A stretch of DNA of 14,798 bases from an uncultured Clostridia bacterium (GTDB lineage Bacteria; Bacillota; Clostridia; Oscillospirales; Acutalibacteraceae): assembly GCA_937901145.1 (NCBI GenBank), contig CALCHE010000006.1, forward strand, positions 1-14,798, written 5' to 3'. Shown one piece after another: positions 1 through 7,521 of this stretch. The first letter of the stretch is position 1; every line of letters begins with the position of its first letter. A program made the position numbers and the translations under genes. The notes below the pieces were generated by a model. That model had not been told where the DNA came from. It saw nothing but the letters and a program-made list of their open reading frames with translations, and searched no databases.

Positions 1-246
1 AAAATTGCCGAGCTCGAAGAAAAGCGAAGCAAGGCAGACAACAAAAAACGCAGAGCAAGCACTCATGAAGATAAAGAAAAATACAAGGCTATGCGTAAGG
101 AGATTACCGAAGAAATCACGCCGTTAAGAAAGAAACTCAAACAGGCTGAAGATATTCTCCAAAAATCTCCGCATTTATATGAGCTCTTACAAAAAGAGCG
201 TCAGGCAGAAATGAATAAAATACGAAAAATAGAAAGGAGCCGTTGA
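1..246 (+). CDS. C-terminal fragment of an element gene (possibly a relaxase), 5' end outside window
   Basis: Frame 1 is open from the first base to the TGA at 244-246, giving 81 residues that begin KIAELEEKRSK and end NKIRKIERSR. It is very rich in Lys, Glu and Arg with heptad-like spacing, so it is probably helical or coiled coil. No domain signature is visible. The stop lies one base before the ATG of the ParB-like gene, and that gene's ribosome binding site falls inside this frame, so the two are likely translationally coupled. In related elements the gene before parB is often a relaxase or mobilization protein, and charged helical tails are common in relaxases. That identification is inference from context; replication or transfer accessory proteins are alternatives. 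Confidence 0.55.
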   Translation, partial: KIAELEEKRSKADNKKRRASTHEDKEKYKAMRKEITEEITPLRKKLKQAEDILQKSPHLYELLQKERQAEMNKIRKIERSR

Positions 247-247
247 C

Positions 248-1114
248 ATGGCTAACAAAAAGTTAAAATCACCGGTAAATATCCCGGTATCAAAAATTCA
301 TCCCTTTGAGGGACATCCGTATAAGGTTTTAGATAATGGTGAAATGAATAATCTCATTGAAAGCATACAGCAGAAAGGTGTTATTTCACCCATTGTCGTA
401 AGACCTTTAGAAAACACAACAGACGAATATGAGATAATCTCAGGTCATCGAAGACTCAGAGCATCAGTAAAAGCAGGGCTGGAAACAGTGCCTGCTTTTA
501 TTTATGCCATAAACCGTGATGAGGCAGCTATTATGCTCGTTGACAGTAATCTGCACAGAGAGCATATTCTCCCGTCGGAAAAGGCGTTTGCTTATAAACT
601 GAAACTTGAAGCAATGAAAAGACAAGGTGAAAGAACAGACTTAACTTCCCGACAAGTTGTCGGGAAGTCAGAAAGTGCTGACCTTGTTTCTGAAACCGAA
701 AGTGGCAGACAGGTACAGAGGTATATCCGTCTGACCTATCTCATACCTGACCTCCTTGACCTTGTTGATGAAGAACGAATAGCCTTTACCCCTGCAGTAG
801 AGCTTTCTTATCTCAATGAAGTCGAACAGGCAGATTTGGTTGAAGAAATCCGTGTATGTGATGCTACTCCGAATTTATCTCAGGCTCAGAGGCTTCGTGC
901 AATCAGCAGAGAGAAAGGGTTAACGCCTGAAAACATAGGTGAAATCTTGGCTGAAGAAAAAGCAAATCAAAAGCCGACAGTAAAATTTTCTGTTGAACGC
1001 TTACAGGAGGTTGCTCCTAAAATTAAAGAAAGTGACCTTGAAAACTTCGTGATGAAAGCCTGTGAGCATTATTACAGATACCTTCAGCGACAGCGAAATA
1101 GGGATGCGAGATAA
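248..1114 (+). CDS. ParB/RepB/Spo0J-family partition-like protein of the element
   Basis: This 288-residue protein has a ParB N-terminal (Srx-like) domain at about residues 10-105. It carries the GHRRLRA motif at 66-72 and the NLHREHI motif at 101-107, both typical of the nucleotide-binding fold of ParB proteins. A helix-turn-helix-type region follows at about 108-195, including SGRQVQRYIRLTYLIPDLLD. The C-terminal part is less conserved and ends in a basic tail. ParB proteins bind parS-like DNA and spread in a CTP-dependent way; for element-borne copies without an adjacent ParA the role may be maintenance or regulation of the excised form. No parA is seen in the window. The ATG follows AAAGGAG (233-239) at 8-base spacing and overlaps the control region of the gene before it. 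A 25-base perfect inverted repeat lies inside codons 133-141. Confidence 0.9.
   Translation: MANKKLKSPVNIPVSKIHPFEGHPYKVLDNGEMNNLIESIQQKGVISPIVVRPLENTTDEYEIISGHRRLRASVKAGLETVPAFIYAINRDEAAIMLVDSNLHREHILPSEKAFAYKLKLEAMKRQGERTDLTSRQVVGKSESADLVSETESGRQVQRYIRLTYLIPDLLDLVDEERIAFTPAVELSYLNEVEQADLVEEIRVCDATPNLSQAQRLRAISREKGLTPENIGEILAEEKANQKPTVKFSVERLQEVAPKIKESDLENFVMKACEHYYRYLQRQRNRDAR
644..668. repeat. 25-bp perfect inverted repeat inside parB-like gene
   Basis: The arms ACTTCCCGACAA (644-655) and TTGTCGGGAAGT (657-668) are exact reverse complements around a single G. They encode TSRQVVGKS, in the linker between the two halves of the ParB-like protein. It could be a binding site for the protein itself (parS-like), a transcript hairpin, or a consequence of a conserved peptide. 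There is no T tract, so it is not a standard terminator. Confidence 0.85.
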
Positions 1115-1125
1115 GGAGGTAGCCT

Positions 1126-1326
1126 ATGAATGATGTTAAGATAAATTTTAATGAAAGTGAGGTTAATTCCGATAATCTCAGCGGTGTTCTCATTTCAGAG
1201 GATGCCGCTGAATCTCTTGTCAGATGTTTTCTTCCCGATATAGTGTCATTCTTTGAAAGTGAGCAAGGCAGAAAAGAGTTTGAAGAATGGGATAAGGATT
1301 GGGATAAATTAAAGGAAATCGAATAA
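1126..1326 (+). CDS. Small acidic element protein of unknown function
   Basis: The product has 66 residues, is strongly acidic, and has a core reading LPDIVSFFESEQGRKEFEEW. The start follows AAGGAGG (1113-1119), which overlaps the stop of the ParB-like gene, so the pair is likely co-translated from one message. Small proteins with a similar FFESEEG...EFEEW core occur in Firmicutes elements just ahead of serine recombinases, from general familiarity with such elements; no function is established that I can name. The high Asp/Glu content and small size would suit a partner or inhibitor of a DNA-binding protein such as the adjacent recombinase, but that is speculation. A hairpin follows the gene. 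Confidence 0.75.
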   Translation: MNDVKINFNESEVNSDNLSGVLISEDAAESLVRCFLPDIVSFFESEQGRKEFEEWDKDWDKLKEIE

Positions 1327-1333
1327 AAAAACA

Positions 1334-1361
1334 GCGGGTGCGATATAAAAGTCGCATCCGC
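1334..1361 (+). terminator. Hairpin between small acidic gene and recombinase (weak terminator?)
   Basis: GCGGGTGCGA (1334-1343) pairs with TCGCATCCGC (1352-1361), with one G-T wobble and an 8-base loop. It is followed only by ACATTTAAC, so the U tract is poor on the plus strand. The A run before it would give a U tract on the minus strand. It may attenuate transcription into the recombinase gene or act as a transcript stabiliser. Confidence 0.5.
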
Positions 1362-1394
1362 ACATTTAACAAAAACAAGTCTATGAATTACAAT

Positions 1395-1407
1395 ATTTAC
1401 AGTAAAT
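1395..1407. promoter_or_regulatory. Small palindrome just upstream of recombinase ribosome binding site
   Basis: ATTTAC-A-GTAAAT is a perfect 13-base palindrome that ends four bases before the AGGAGG of the recombinase. Its position suits an operator or a translation-blocking structure. It is short and AT-rich, so chance is possible. Confidence 0.3.
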
Positions 1408-1425
1408 CAAAGGAGGTAAATATAT

Positions 1426-3060
1426 ATGATAGGCGTTATCTACGCAAGATACTCTTCCGATAATCAGAAGGAAGAAAGTATTGACGGTCAGCTTCGTGAA
1501 TGTAAAGCCTATGCCGAAAAGAACGGTATTCAAATTGTTGATACCTATATCGACAGAGCATTGTCAGCTAAAACAGATAACAGACCAAGATTTCAGCAGA
1601 TGATAAAAGACAGTGCTTCAAAGCATTTTGAAGTTATACTCGTCTGGAAGCTTGACCGTTTTGCCCGTAACAGATACGACTCTGCTCATTACAAAAATAT
1701 GCTTAGAAAGAACGGAGTCAAGGTTGTATCTATTACCGAAACAATATCTCAGGGAGCAGAGGGTATTCTTCTTGAATCTCTGCTTGAAGGTATGGCTGAA
1801 TATTATTCGGTAGAGCTTGCAGAAAAGGTTACAAGAGGTATGATGGAAAATGCTCTTAAATGCAAATACAACGGCGGCACCTTGCCGATAGGTTACAAGG
1901 TAGATAAAGAGCAGAATTATTTAATTGATGAGGTTACTGCACCTGCGGTAGTTTTAGCTTTCAAGAGTTATGCTGAGGGTATGTCAATGCAGCATATTGC
2001 AAATATGCTCAATTACCAAGGTGTACGCACTCATAAGAAAACCAGGTTAGATGTTGATATTGTTGCCCGTATGCTGCACAACCGAAAATATATCGGTGAA
2101 TACAAATTTAAGGATGTCATTACACCGGGAGGAATTCCCGCAATAGTTGATAAGGAGTTGTTTGAATTGGTACAGGAAAAAATGAAGCAGAATAAGAAAG
2201 CCCCTGCAAAGCACAAAGCGGAAGATGAATATCTTCTGACTACAAAGCTCTATTGCGGCAAGTGTCAATGTCTAATGGTAGGTGAAAGCGGTACAAGCAG
2301 AACAAAATTTGTACACCGGTACTACAAATGTGTAAGTGTTAAAAACCACAAAGGCTGTGACAAGAAAACAGTTAAAAAGGCTTGGATTGAAGATATTGTT
2401 GTTGACAGCATTCGCAGACTTATTATGAATGATGAAACCATTGAATATTTAACCGAGCAGGCACTTGAAACCTTTAATAAGGAAAGCACAGTGCTTCCGA
2501 TACTGCAAAAGCAATACGCACAGACGCTGACAGCAATTAACAATCTCATTACCGCTATGGAAAAAGGTATCATAACACCTACTACCAAAGAGCGCATGGA
2601 AGAGCTAGAAGCAGAAAAGAGTGAGCTTTCAATAAGAATTATGAAAGAGGAAATGTCAAGACCAAAACTTACCCGTGAGGAAATATTATATTGGTTCTAC
2701 AAGTTCCGTAAGCTTAATCCTAAGAAGCTTGACCACAGAAGGACATTGATAAATAACTTTGTAAACTCAGTATTCTTATTTGAAGACAGAATGGTCATTA
2801 CCTTTAACTTCAAAGACGGTACTGAAACCATAACCTTTGCCGACCTCGAAAAGTCGGCATTGGGTTCGGATTTGAAAGTGTCAGGTGCACCAAAACTCAG
2901 TAACCAAAAGGTTACTGAGTTGTTTTTTACCACAGCAAAAAAAAGGATGAGATTCAATGGTTATTTCAAACAAAAAGCTTTCAAACAGAAATGCATTTCT
3001 GGCTATCGGTGTTTTCGCGATGCTCTTCGCCGGAATAATATATGCCTGGTCAATACTTAA
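1426..3060 (+). CDS. Large serine recombinase (TnpX/Ccr-like integrase) with a probably non-native C-terminal tail
   Basis: The frame encodes 544 residues. The N-terminal resolvase domain (about 1-150) opens with YARYSSDNQ, where Ser10 is the expected nucleophile, and contains the LVWKLDRFARN motif near 74-84. A recombinase domain follows (about 155-255), then a zinc beta-ribbon with C-x2-C near residues 277-280 and a later C...C pair in the YYKCVSVKNHKGC segment. A coiled-coil region lies near 350-410. Such enzymes excise and integrate their element through a 5'-phosphoserine intermediate. The start has AGGAGG at 1411-1416. From about residue 490 the frame crosses a terminator hairpin, then the ribosome binding site and start of the next gene, overlapping it by 104 bases in a different frame. 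The last 40-55 residues are therefore probably read out of att/host DNA and are not a family feature. Identity is secure; the true C-terminus is not. Confidence 0.92.
   Translation: MIGVIYARYSSDNQKEESIDGQLRECKAYAEKNGIQIVDTYIDRALSAKTDNRPRFQQMIKDSASKHFEVILVWKLDRFARNRYDSAHYKNMLRKNGVKVVSITETISQGAEGILLESLLEGMAEYYSVELAEKVTRGMMENALKCKYNGGTLPIGYKVDKEQNYLIDEVTAPAVVLAFKSYAEGMSMQHIANMLNYQGVRTHKKTRLDVDIVARMLHNRKYIGEYKFKDVITPGGIPAIVDKELFELVQEKMKQNKKAPAKHKAEDEYLLTTKLYCGKCQCLMVGESGTSRTKFVHRYYKCVSVKNHKGCDKKTVKKAWIEDIVVDSIRRLIMNDETIEYLTEQALETFNKESTVLPILQKQYAQTLTAINNLITAMEKGIITPTTKERMEELEAEKSELSIRIMKEEMSRPKLTREEILYWFYKFRKLNPKKLDHRRTLINNFVNSVFLFEDRMVITFNFKDGTETITFADLEKSALGSDLKVSGAPKLSNQKVTELFFTTAKKRMRFNGYFKQKAFKQKCISGYRCFRDALRRNNICLVNT
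2894..2928 (+). terminator. Strong intrinsic terminator inside the 3' end of the recombinase frame
   Basis: AACTCAGTAACC (2894-2905) pairs perfectly with GGTTACTGAGTT (2910-2921) around an AAAA loop, and G plus six T follow. This is a classic rho-independent terminator. It lies within codons 490-501 of the open recombinase frame and 29 bases before the MFS start. It probably marks the transcriptional end of the element. Confidence 0.85.
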
Positions 3061-4180
3061 AATCCCCTTCAAGGAGGTTTACGGCTTCAGCGATTCCTCT
3101 CTTGCATTCAACTTCACTCTGACTATGTGTACATTCTGTCTCGGTGCATTTTTCGGAAGCAAGCTTTTCAGAATTATAGGCACCTCCCTGACCGTTATTC
3201 TGTCAGGTGTACTTACAGGTATCGGCTTTATCGGCACAGCCTTTATTTCCGGTAATATTTCGCTCCTTTACATTTTCTATGCTCTTTTTGCCGGAACAGG
3301 AATAGGCATAGCATACAACGTAGTAATTTCCACCGTAAATGCATGGTTCCCCGACAAAAAAGGTCTTTCCTCCGGCGCTCTGATGATGGCTTTCGGTGCA
3401 AGTACACTTATTATGGGAAAGGTTATCGAAAGCTTTTTCGGAAATGAAAGTATCGGTTGGCAAAAAACATACATAATTTTCGGTATACTTCTGGCCTGTG
3501 TTCTTATTTTAAGCGGTGTACTGCTTAAACGACCTGCCGAGGACATTATTTTCCCCGAGATCAAGACAAAAAATAATATCCGTAATGAAGCTTTTGAAGA
3601 AAAAGATTATACCACCCTTCAGATGATCAGACGGTTCACCTTCTGGCGCGCTTTTATCTGTCTCGTATGTCTTACTGCGGTAGGCAACTCAGTAATAAGC
3701 TTCGCTCGTGATTTAGTCCTCTCGGTGGGAGCAGAAGTATCTCTGGCCTCCACTTTAGTCGGTGTTCTCTCTATCTGTAACGGTCTGGGCAGAATTTTTA
3801 CAGGTGCCCTTTTCGATTCTCTCGGCAGACGCATCACTATGCTGACAGCTAACATTATCACTATCTTCGCTGCAGCGGTTACACTCATCGCCGTTTACCT
3901 TAATTCTCTTCCTCTTTGCATAATCGGTCTGTGTATCACAGGTATTTCCTACGGCTCCTGCCCCACGGTATGCTCAGCATTTGTGGCCGCCTTCTACGGA
4001 AAGAAGCATTTTCCAACTAATTTCAGTGTAATAAATTTCAATCTGATTTTCGCTTCCTTCATTGCCACAGCAAGCAGTAAGCTTCTCACCTCTACAGGCA
4101 GTTATGCCACTCCCTTTGTGCTTCTGCTGTCTCTCGCAGTTCTGGCTTTAGGTCTTAATTTCAGCATCCGAAAACCGTAA
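2957..4180 (+). CDS. MFS transporter, oxalate/formate antiporter (OFA) type
   Basis: This 407-residue protein has about 12 hydrophobic segments. Family hallmarks are YAWSILKIPF (29-38) in the first membrane segment and its loop, and the GTGIGIAYNVV...WFPDKKGLSSGA block (113-141) that identifies OFA-type MFS proteins. The named family member exchanges oxalate for formate, but most relatives have unknown carboxylate substrates, so no substrate is assigned. The start follows AAAGGA (2942-2947) at 9-base spacing. The first ten residues are not conserved and could come from element DNA, with the native start lost or slightly downstream. No promoter is visible between the upstream terminator and the gene, so expression in this configuration may be low or depend on read-through. 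A terminator follows the gene. Confidence 0.85.
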   Translation: MVISNKKLSNRNAFLAIGVFAMLFAGIIYAWSILKIPFKEVYGFSDSSLAFNFTLTMCTFCLGAFFGSKLFRIIGTSLTVILSGVLTGIGFIGTAFISGNISLLYIFYALFAGTGIGIAYNVVISTVNAWFPDKKGLSSGALMMAFGASTLIMGKVIESFFGNESIGWQKTYIIFGILLACVLILSGVLLKRPAEDIIFPEIKTKNNIRNEAFEEKDYTTLQMIRRFTFWRAFICLVCLTAVGNSVISFARDLVLSVGAEVSLASTLVGVLSICNGLGRIFTGALFDSLGRRITMLTANIITIFAAAVTLIAVYLNSLPLCIIGLCITGISYGSCPTVCSAFVAAFYGKKHFPTNFSVINFNLIFASFIATASSKLLTSTGSYATPFVLLLSLAVLALGLNFSIRKP

Positions 4181-4194
4181 ATATGTGATTTCAT

Positions 4195-4220
4195 TCCTCG
4201 GCTTATGCCGGGGATTTTTT
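4195..4220 (+). terminator. Intrinsic terminator after the OFA-type MFS gene
   Basis: TCCTCGGC (4195-4202) pairs with GCCGGGGA (4207-4214) around TTAT, with one wobble, and six T follow. It separates the MFS gene from the next transporter. Confidence 0.85.
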
Positions 4221-4244
4221 CATTTTAAATAATTTCTTAACAGA

Positions 4245-4273
4245 TTGACTTTAACACTTTACTATTATATAAT
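4245..4273 (+). promoter_or_regulatory. Sigma-A promoter of the GPH symporter gene
   Basis: TTGACT (4245-4250) and TATAAT (4268-4273) are separated by 17 bases. This close to consensus, and 32 bases before the start codon, it should drive constitutive or repressor-controlled transcription. No clear operator is seen. Confidence 0.8.
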
Positions 4274-4304
4274 GGTTCTATCATAAATTTTATGAGGTGA
4301 AAAT

Positions 4305-5864
4305 ATGAAGAAAATCAAAAACTCCATTGCAACGGATGTAAACGAAAAGCTTACTCTCCGTGAATATGCCGCTTATTCAGCCAGCTCTGCTGTATCACGA
4401 GTCGGCAGTGCTATGAACGGCTTTTTCGGTGCACTTGTTGCTTCGACATTTTTAGGATTGAGCGAAAAAGGCTTTGCTACCTACAGTACCTGCATCTTTA
4501 TTCTCGGTTTCTGGGACATCGCAAACGATGTTATCGTTTCCAGCTTTCTGGATAAAAGCCGCCGAACCTTCGGTTCATGGGGACGCTTTAAGCCGTGGAT
4601 TATGATTATGATAATTCCCTTCAATCTGGTCGTAATTATGCAGGCTTTTCCCCTTAAGGAGTACTTCCCCGGTGTAAGCGACACATTCAAGGTTACATAT
4701 CTGGTTCTGCTTTACTTCCTTAATGATGCCTTCAGCACTTTCTATAATGCAGCTCTTACCGCTCTCAATGCCAGAAGAACTACAAACAATATGGAAAGAG
4801 GCTATATCGCCGCCATCGACAGTATCCTCGGCTCAGCTATCGGCTCTATCGGCACCTACATCGCCGCTCTTCTCCCCTTCCTTCTGCCCAATCTTTCAGA
4901 TGCAGAAAGATATTTCTACGGCTACAGTGTAGTTACCATAGCCGCTATTCCTCTTACTCTTTGGAACATCATCGTAACAAAGGAAAGAATCACAGATCCT
5001 CCGAAGGTTGAGGTTCCCAAGCTCCGCGAGGTTTACAAAAACATCCTTCGCAATAAACCGCTCCTTCTTTTCATGATTTCTGAAATTCTCAGTCTCGGCT
5101 TCGGTATCGGCTACAGCCTTATGACTTACGCCTTTATCGCCTGTTTCAGAGCTGAAACCTTCTCTCTTACTCTCTTTGAAGGCTCTGCACTGGAATTTAC
5201 TTATACATATAACGACGGTAACTATGCGGCTCTTCTGTCCGTGGCATCTCTTGCCTCATTCGTCACCACGGGTATTTCCCTTTTCGCGGCTCCCATAGTA
5301 CGTAGATGGGTAGACGATAAAATTCTCTATATCGGTATGAGACTCGGTACCTTCGTGTGCTATATAGGTATGTTCCTCTCCATTTACCCCTACGAAAAGC
5401 ATGAGCCTCAGGATATTTTCGTAAGAGTCGTTTTCTGGTACGCTCTTCACGGTCTTACCACAGGCTTCTATAACACCATATCAGGTCTTATTCAGATGGC
5501 AGTTTATGACTACGGTGAATACAAGTACGGTGAGAGAAATGAAGCTACTGTAAGTGCGCTCAAGGGCACACTTTCCAGAATCATTACCAACTTTACCACC
5601 TACATAACAAACATTCTTCTTATTTATGTAGGCTATACTCAGTTCGCAGATACACCGGAGCTTATGCCTATCGAGGCTAAAAAAGGTCTTCTCTACGCCT
5701 TCGCTCTCTTCCCGGGTGTATCGGCATTATTGGCTGTTATTCCCATGTTCTTCTTTAAGCTTTCAGGTAAAAAGCACAAGGAAATCGTCAAATTCCTCGA
5801 GGACCGCAGACAGCTCAGTCTCGATGAGATTAATAAAAACGAAGCTTCTGTAAAAGCGGAATAA
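4305..5864 (+). CDS. GPH-family (MelB-like) sugar:cation symporter
   Basis: This 519-residue integral membrane protein has a 12-helix pattern. It carries the family signature in the first intracellular loop: N74-D75 within FWDIANDVIVSSFLDKSR, followed by GSWGRFKPW (90-98), which matches the MelB-type NDP...R..GRFKPWI motif. GPH symporters take up glycosides, pentosides or hexuronides with Na+ or H+. An insertion rich in Tyr/Phe/Glu lies near residues 280-305, between predicted helices, and may be extracellular. A charged C-terminal tail follows the last helix. The start is preceded by GAGGTGA (4294-4300). The gene has its own promoter and terminator, so it is monocistronic, and no glycoside hydrolase or regulator flanks it to hint at a substrate. 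Confidence 0.86.
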   Translation: MKKIKNSIATDVNEKLTLREYAAYSASSAVSRVGSAMNGFFGALVASTFLGLSEKGFATYSTCIFILGFWDIANDVIVSSFLDKSRRTFGSWGRFKPWIMIMIIPFNLVVIMQAFPLKEYFPGVSDTFKVTYLVLLYFLNDAFSTFYNAALTALNARRTTNNMERGYIAAIDSILGSAIGSIGTYIAALLPFLLPNLSDAERYFYGYSVVTIAAIPLTLWNIIVTKERITDPPKVEVPKLREVYKNILRNKPLLLFMISEILSLGFGIGYSLMTYAFIACFRAETFSLTLFEGSALEFTYTYNDGNYAALLSVASLASFVTTGISLFAAPIVRRWVDDKILYIGMRLGTFVCYIGMFLSIYPYEKHEPQDIFVRVVFWYALHGLTTGFYNTISGLIQMAVYDYGEYKYGERNEATVSALKGTLSRIITNFTTYITNILLIYVGYTQFADTPELMPIEAKKGLLYAFALFPGVSALLAVIPMFFFKLSGKKHKEIVKFLEDRRQLSLDEINKNEASVKAE

Positions 5865-5870
5865 TAAAAT

Positions 5871-5902
5871 AAAACGCTGTAATGAAAATTACGGCGTTTT
5901 TT
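5871..5902. terminator. Intrinsic terminator after the GPH symporter
   Basis: A near-perfect stem joins AAAACGCTGTAAT (5871-5883) and ATTACGGCGTTTT (5888-5900) around GAAA, with one wobble. It continues into a T run on the plus strand and has an A run in front, so it may work both ways. Confidence 0.85.
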
Positions 5903-5915
5903 ATGCATAAAATAA

Positions 5916-5942
5916 CGGGTAGCACTTTGTCAGTGTTACCCG
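5916..5942 (-). terminator. Intrinsic terminator of the minus-strand SGNH hydrolase operon
   Basis: Read on the minus strand, CGGGTAACACT and AGTGCTACCCG pair around a 5-base loop with one mismatch, and TTATTTTAT follows. It sits 7 bases past the SGNH hydrolase stop and faces the symporter terminator, so the convergent operons are insulated. Confidence 0.8.
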
Positions 5943-5949
5943 CTAACTT

Positions 5950-6642
5950 TTATAATTCGAGTTCATTGAAGGCTTTAAGCCATTCTCTTTTTATAATTTC
6001 GTGTCCCTTTTCAGTGGGATGCACACCGTCTCCGGAAAGAGCCTTAGCAGTATACCTTTCAGCTTCTTCATCTAATATTTTACCTAAGTCGATAAATCTG
6101 ATTCCGTACTTTTCTGCCACTTTTTTCTCTATTTCAGCCACCTTAGCCACATTCTCTCTGAAAAGTCTGTAACGGTCAGGCTGATCGGGTCTGTTCGCTG
6201 AAGCGGAGCCCTCGAGAACGAAAGCACCGAGAATGATAAACTTCGTATCGGGAAGCTCCTCTGTAAGCTCCTCAAAGAGAATATCGTACATTTTTTCGAA
6301 GCGTTTAAGACCCGTGCCGTTATTCCAGTCGAAATCGTGCCACACATCGTTTACACCTACCAGAAGGCTCATAACATCAGGCTTTATTTTGATAATATCT
6401 CTGATTATGCGGGCATAAACATCGAGAATCCTGTCACCGCTTACACCTCTGTTTATGAAGGTGTATTCCGCATCTCCGAGCTCTTTGGCTACCATAGCGG
6501 GATAACCTGATCCCATTTCGGTAGCACCTCTGAGCGCATACTGCATTTTCATATAAAGCTTCTCGATTATATTTGAAGGAAGGTCACGGGTTCTGCCGCA
6601 GTCAGTTATTGAGTCGCCCTGAAAAAGAATTACTTTTTTCAT
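5950..6642 (-). CDS. SGNH/GDSL-family hydrolase (probably cytoplasmic esterase or acylhydrolase)
   Basis: This 230-residue protein has all four SGNH blocks: GDSIT with nucleophile Ser11 (block I), NRGVSGDR with the oxyanion glycine near 66-69 (block II), GVND with Asn98 (block III) and DGVHPTEKGH with Asp205 and His208 (block V). It has no signal peptide or membrane segment, so it should act inside the cell. Relatives deacylate lysophospholipids, acetylated sugars or other esters, and the substrate here cannot be told. The ribosome binding site AAGGAG overlaps the stop of the propeller gene, leaving 12 bases between the two. It is therefore the last gene of an operon with the ceramidase-like and propeller proteins, which suggests a shared lipid or ester substrate. 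Confidence 0.88.
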   Translation of the reverse strand: MKKVILFQGDSITDCGRTRDLPSNIIEKLYMKMQYALRGATEMGSGYPAMVAKELGDAEYTFINRGVSGDRILDVYARIIRDIIKIKPDVMSLLVGVNDVWHDFDWNNGTGLKRFEKMYDILFEELTEELPDTKFIILGAFVLEGSASANRPDQPDRYRLFRENVAKVAEIEKKVAEKYGIRFIDLGKILDEEAERYTAKALSGDGVHPTEKGHEIIKREWLKAFNELEL

Positions 6643-6654
6643 TTTCGCATCTCC

Positions 6655-7506
6655 TTAAAAACTGACATCATAGTGATGAAGGAAAATACCGATGTTTTTG
6701 TTATAATCGAGAACATGAAGGACAGATCCGTTTTCTCCCTCAGTGAAGGTCATACCCTCAGCTTCGAAATTTTCTGAGCCGATGTTTCTTTCTGCCGCAA
6801 GATTAACCTCACCTGTCGCAACATTCACGGAAAGAATATCTCTTATCTTACCTTTATCATTGTTATCCTTTGAAAGATAGAGAGTGCCCTCATAGAATTC
6901 TCCGCCCTGTATACGCTTAACAGGCTCGGAAAGCTCTACGGTCTTTACATATTTCATACCGTCATTCACATCGTAAACGTGAATTTTCTTTGTCTGAGCC
7001 CATACGGATGCATAAAGATAGCCTGTTTCGCTGTCCACTGCACACCAGGGCACACCGTCAGGATAATCGGAAGCAGGTAAATCGTAAACGTTTTCTGCCT
7101 CGAGTGTTTCCGCATCAAATACCACAATACAGGCGGGAACCTCATCTCCGCCCTCTACGGGAGCATAAATTTTTCCGTTATAGTAGCTGATGCCGCCGAT
7201 GTGGTTATTTCCTCTTTCCTTGCAAACAGAAGGGAGAGGAGTGATGTTCTTTTCAACTACCTTGAGAGTATCAATATCCATCTTAGATAAAGCAGTGAAA
7301 TTGACGCCGGTTACAGTACCGCTGGTATAGTAATACTCTCCGTCAGTGGTAATACCCTGACCCATTATGATAGCACTTTCCATAACGAAGGTGTCCGTAC
7401 CTGTAAGCTCTGCCGTCTCAGTGCTCTCTGCTGCAGGAGCAAAGAACATTACCAGTGCGGCAAGAACCGCCATAAAGGTATTTCTTATTCTGAGTAATAC
7501 ATCCAT
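6655..7506 (-). CDS. Secreted beta-propeller-like protein
   Basis: The protein has 283 residues. It opens with a basic-hydrophobic stretch (about 8-28, MAVLAALVMFFAPAAES) typical of a signal peptide with an Ala-x-Ala-like cleavage region, or a membrane anchor. The rest shows at least five repeats of the form G(G/I)....Y.G..Y....(G)....VYD...G that mark a beta-propeller. Examples are GQGITTDGEYYYTSG, IGGISYYNGKIYAPV, CAVDSETGYLYASVW and GGEFYEGTLYLSKD. No catalytic motif is recognisable. Similar propellers include SMP-30-like and phytase-like proteins, so it may bind or hydrolyse a small substrate, but this is not established. It begins 15 bases after the ceramidase-like gene, behind AAGGAGAG. 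Confidence 0.75.
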   Translation of the reverse strand: MDVLLRIRNTFMAVLAALVMFFAPAAESTETAELTGTDTFVMESAIIMGQGITTDGEYYYTSGTVTGVNFTALSKMDIDTLKVVEKNITPLPSVCKERGNNHIGGISYYNGKIYAPVEGGDEVPACIVVFDAETLEAENVYDLPASDYPDGVPWCAVDSETGYLYASVWAQTKKIHVYDVNDGMKYVKTVELSEPVKRIQGGEFYEGTLYLSKDNNDKGKIRDILSVNVATGEVNLAAERNIGSENFEAEGMTFTEGENGSVLHVLDYNKNIGIFLHHYDVSF

Positions 7507-7521
7507 TTTATTCTCTCCTTT

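Larger units (their letters stand above)
1..2950 (+). mobile_element. Right-hand portion of an integrative/mobilizable element with a serine recombinase
   Basis: Four consecutive plus-strand genes make up a module: a Lys/Glu-rich tail fragment, a ParB-like protein, a small acidic protein and a large serine recombinase. Recombinase-last layouts with a ParB-like gene upstream are typical of Firmicutes integrative and mobilizable elements; this is family knowledge. The left end and left attachment site are outside the window. The right boundary is inferred: a terminator hairpin ends near 2928, and sequence typical of an MFS protein begins within about 60 bases, so the junction should lie at roughly 2929-2990. 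Codon choice changes there, from A-rich element genes to pyrimidine-rich host genes. The exact crossover core cannot be read without an empty-site sequence. Confidence 0.72.

Noticed and set aside
2940..3060. Sequencing frameshift joining the recombinase and MFS frames
   Set aside because: Both frames are intact, the MFS gene has its own ribosome binding site, and a terminator lies between their conserved parts, so an element junction explains the overlap better.
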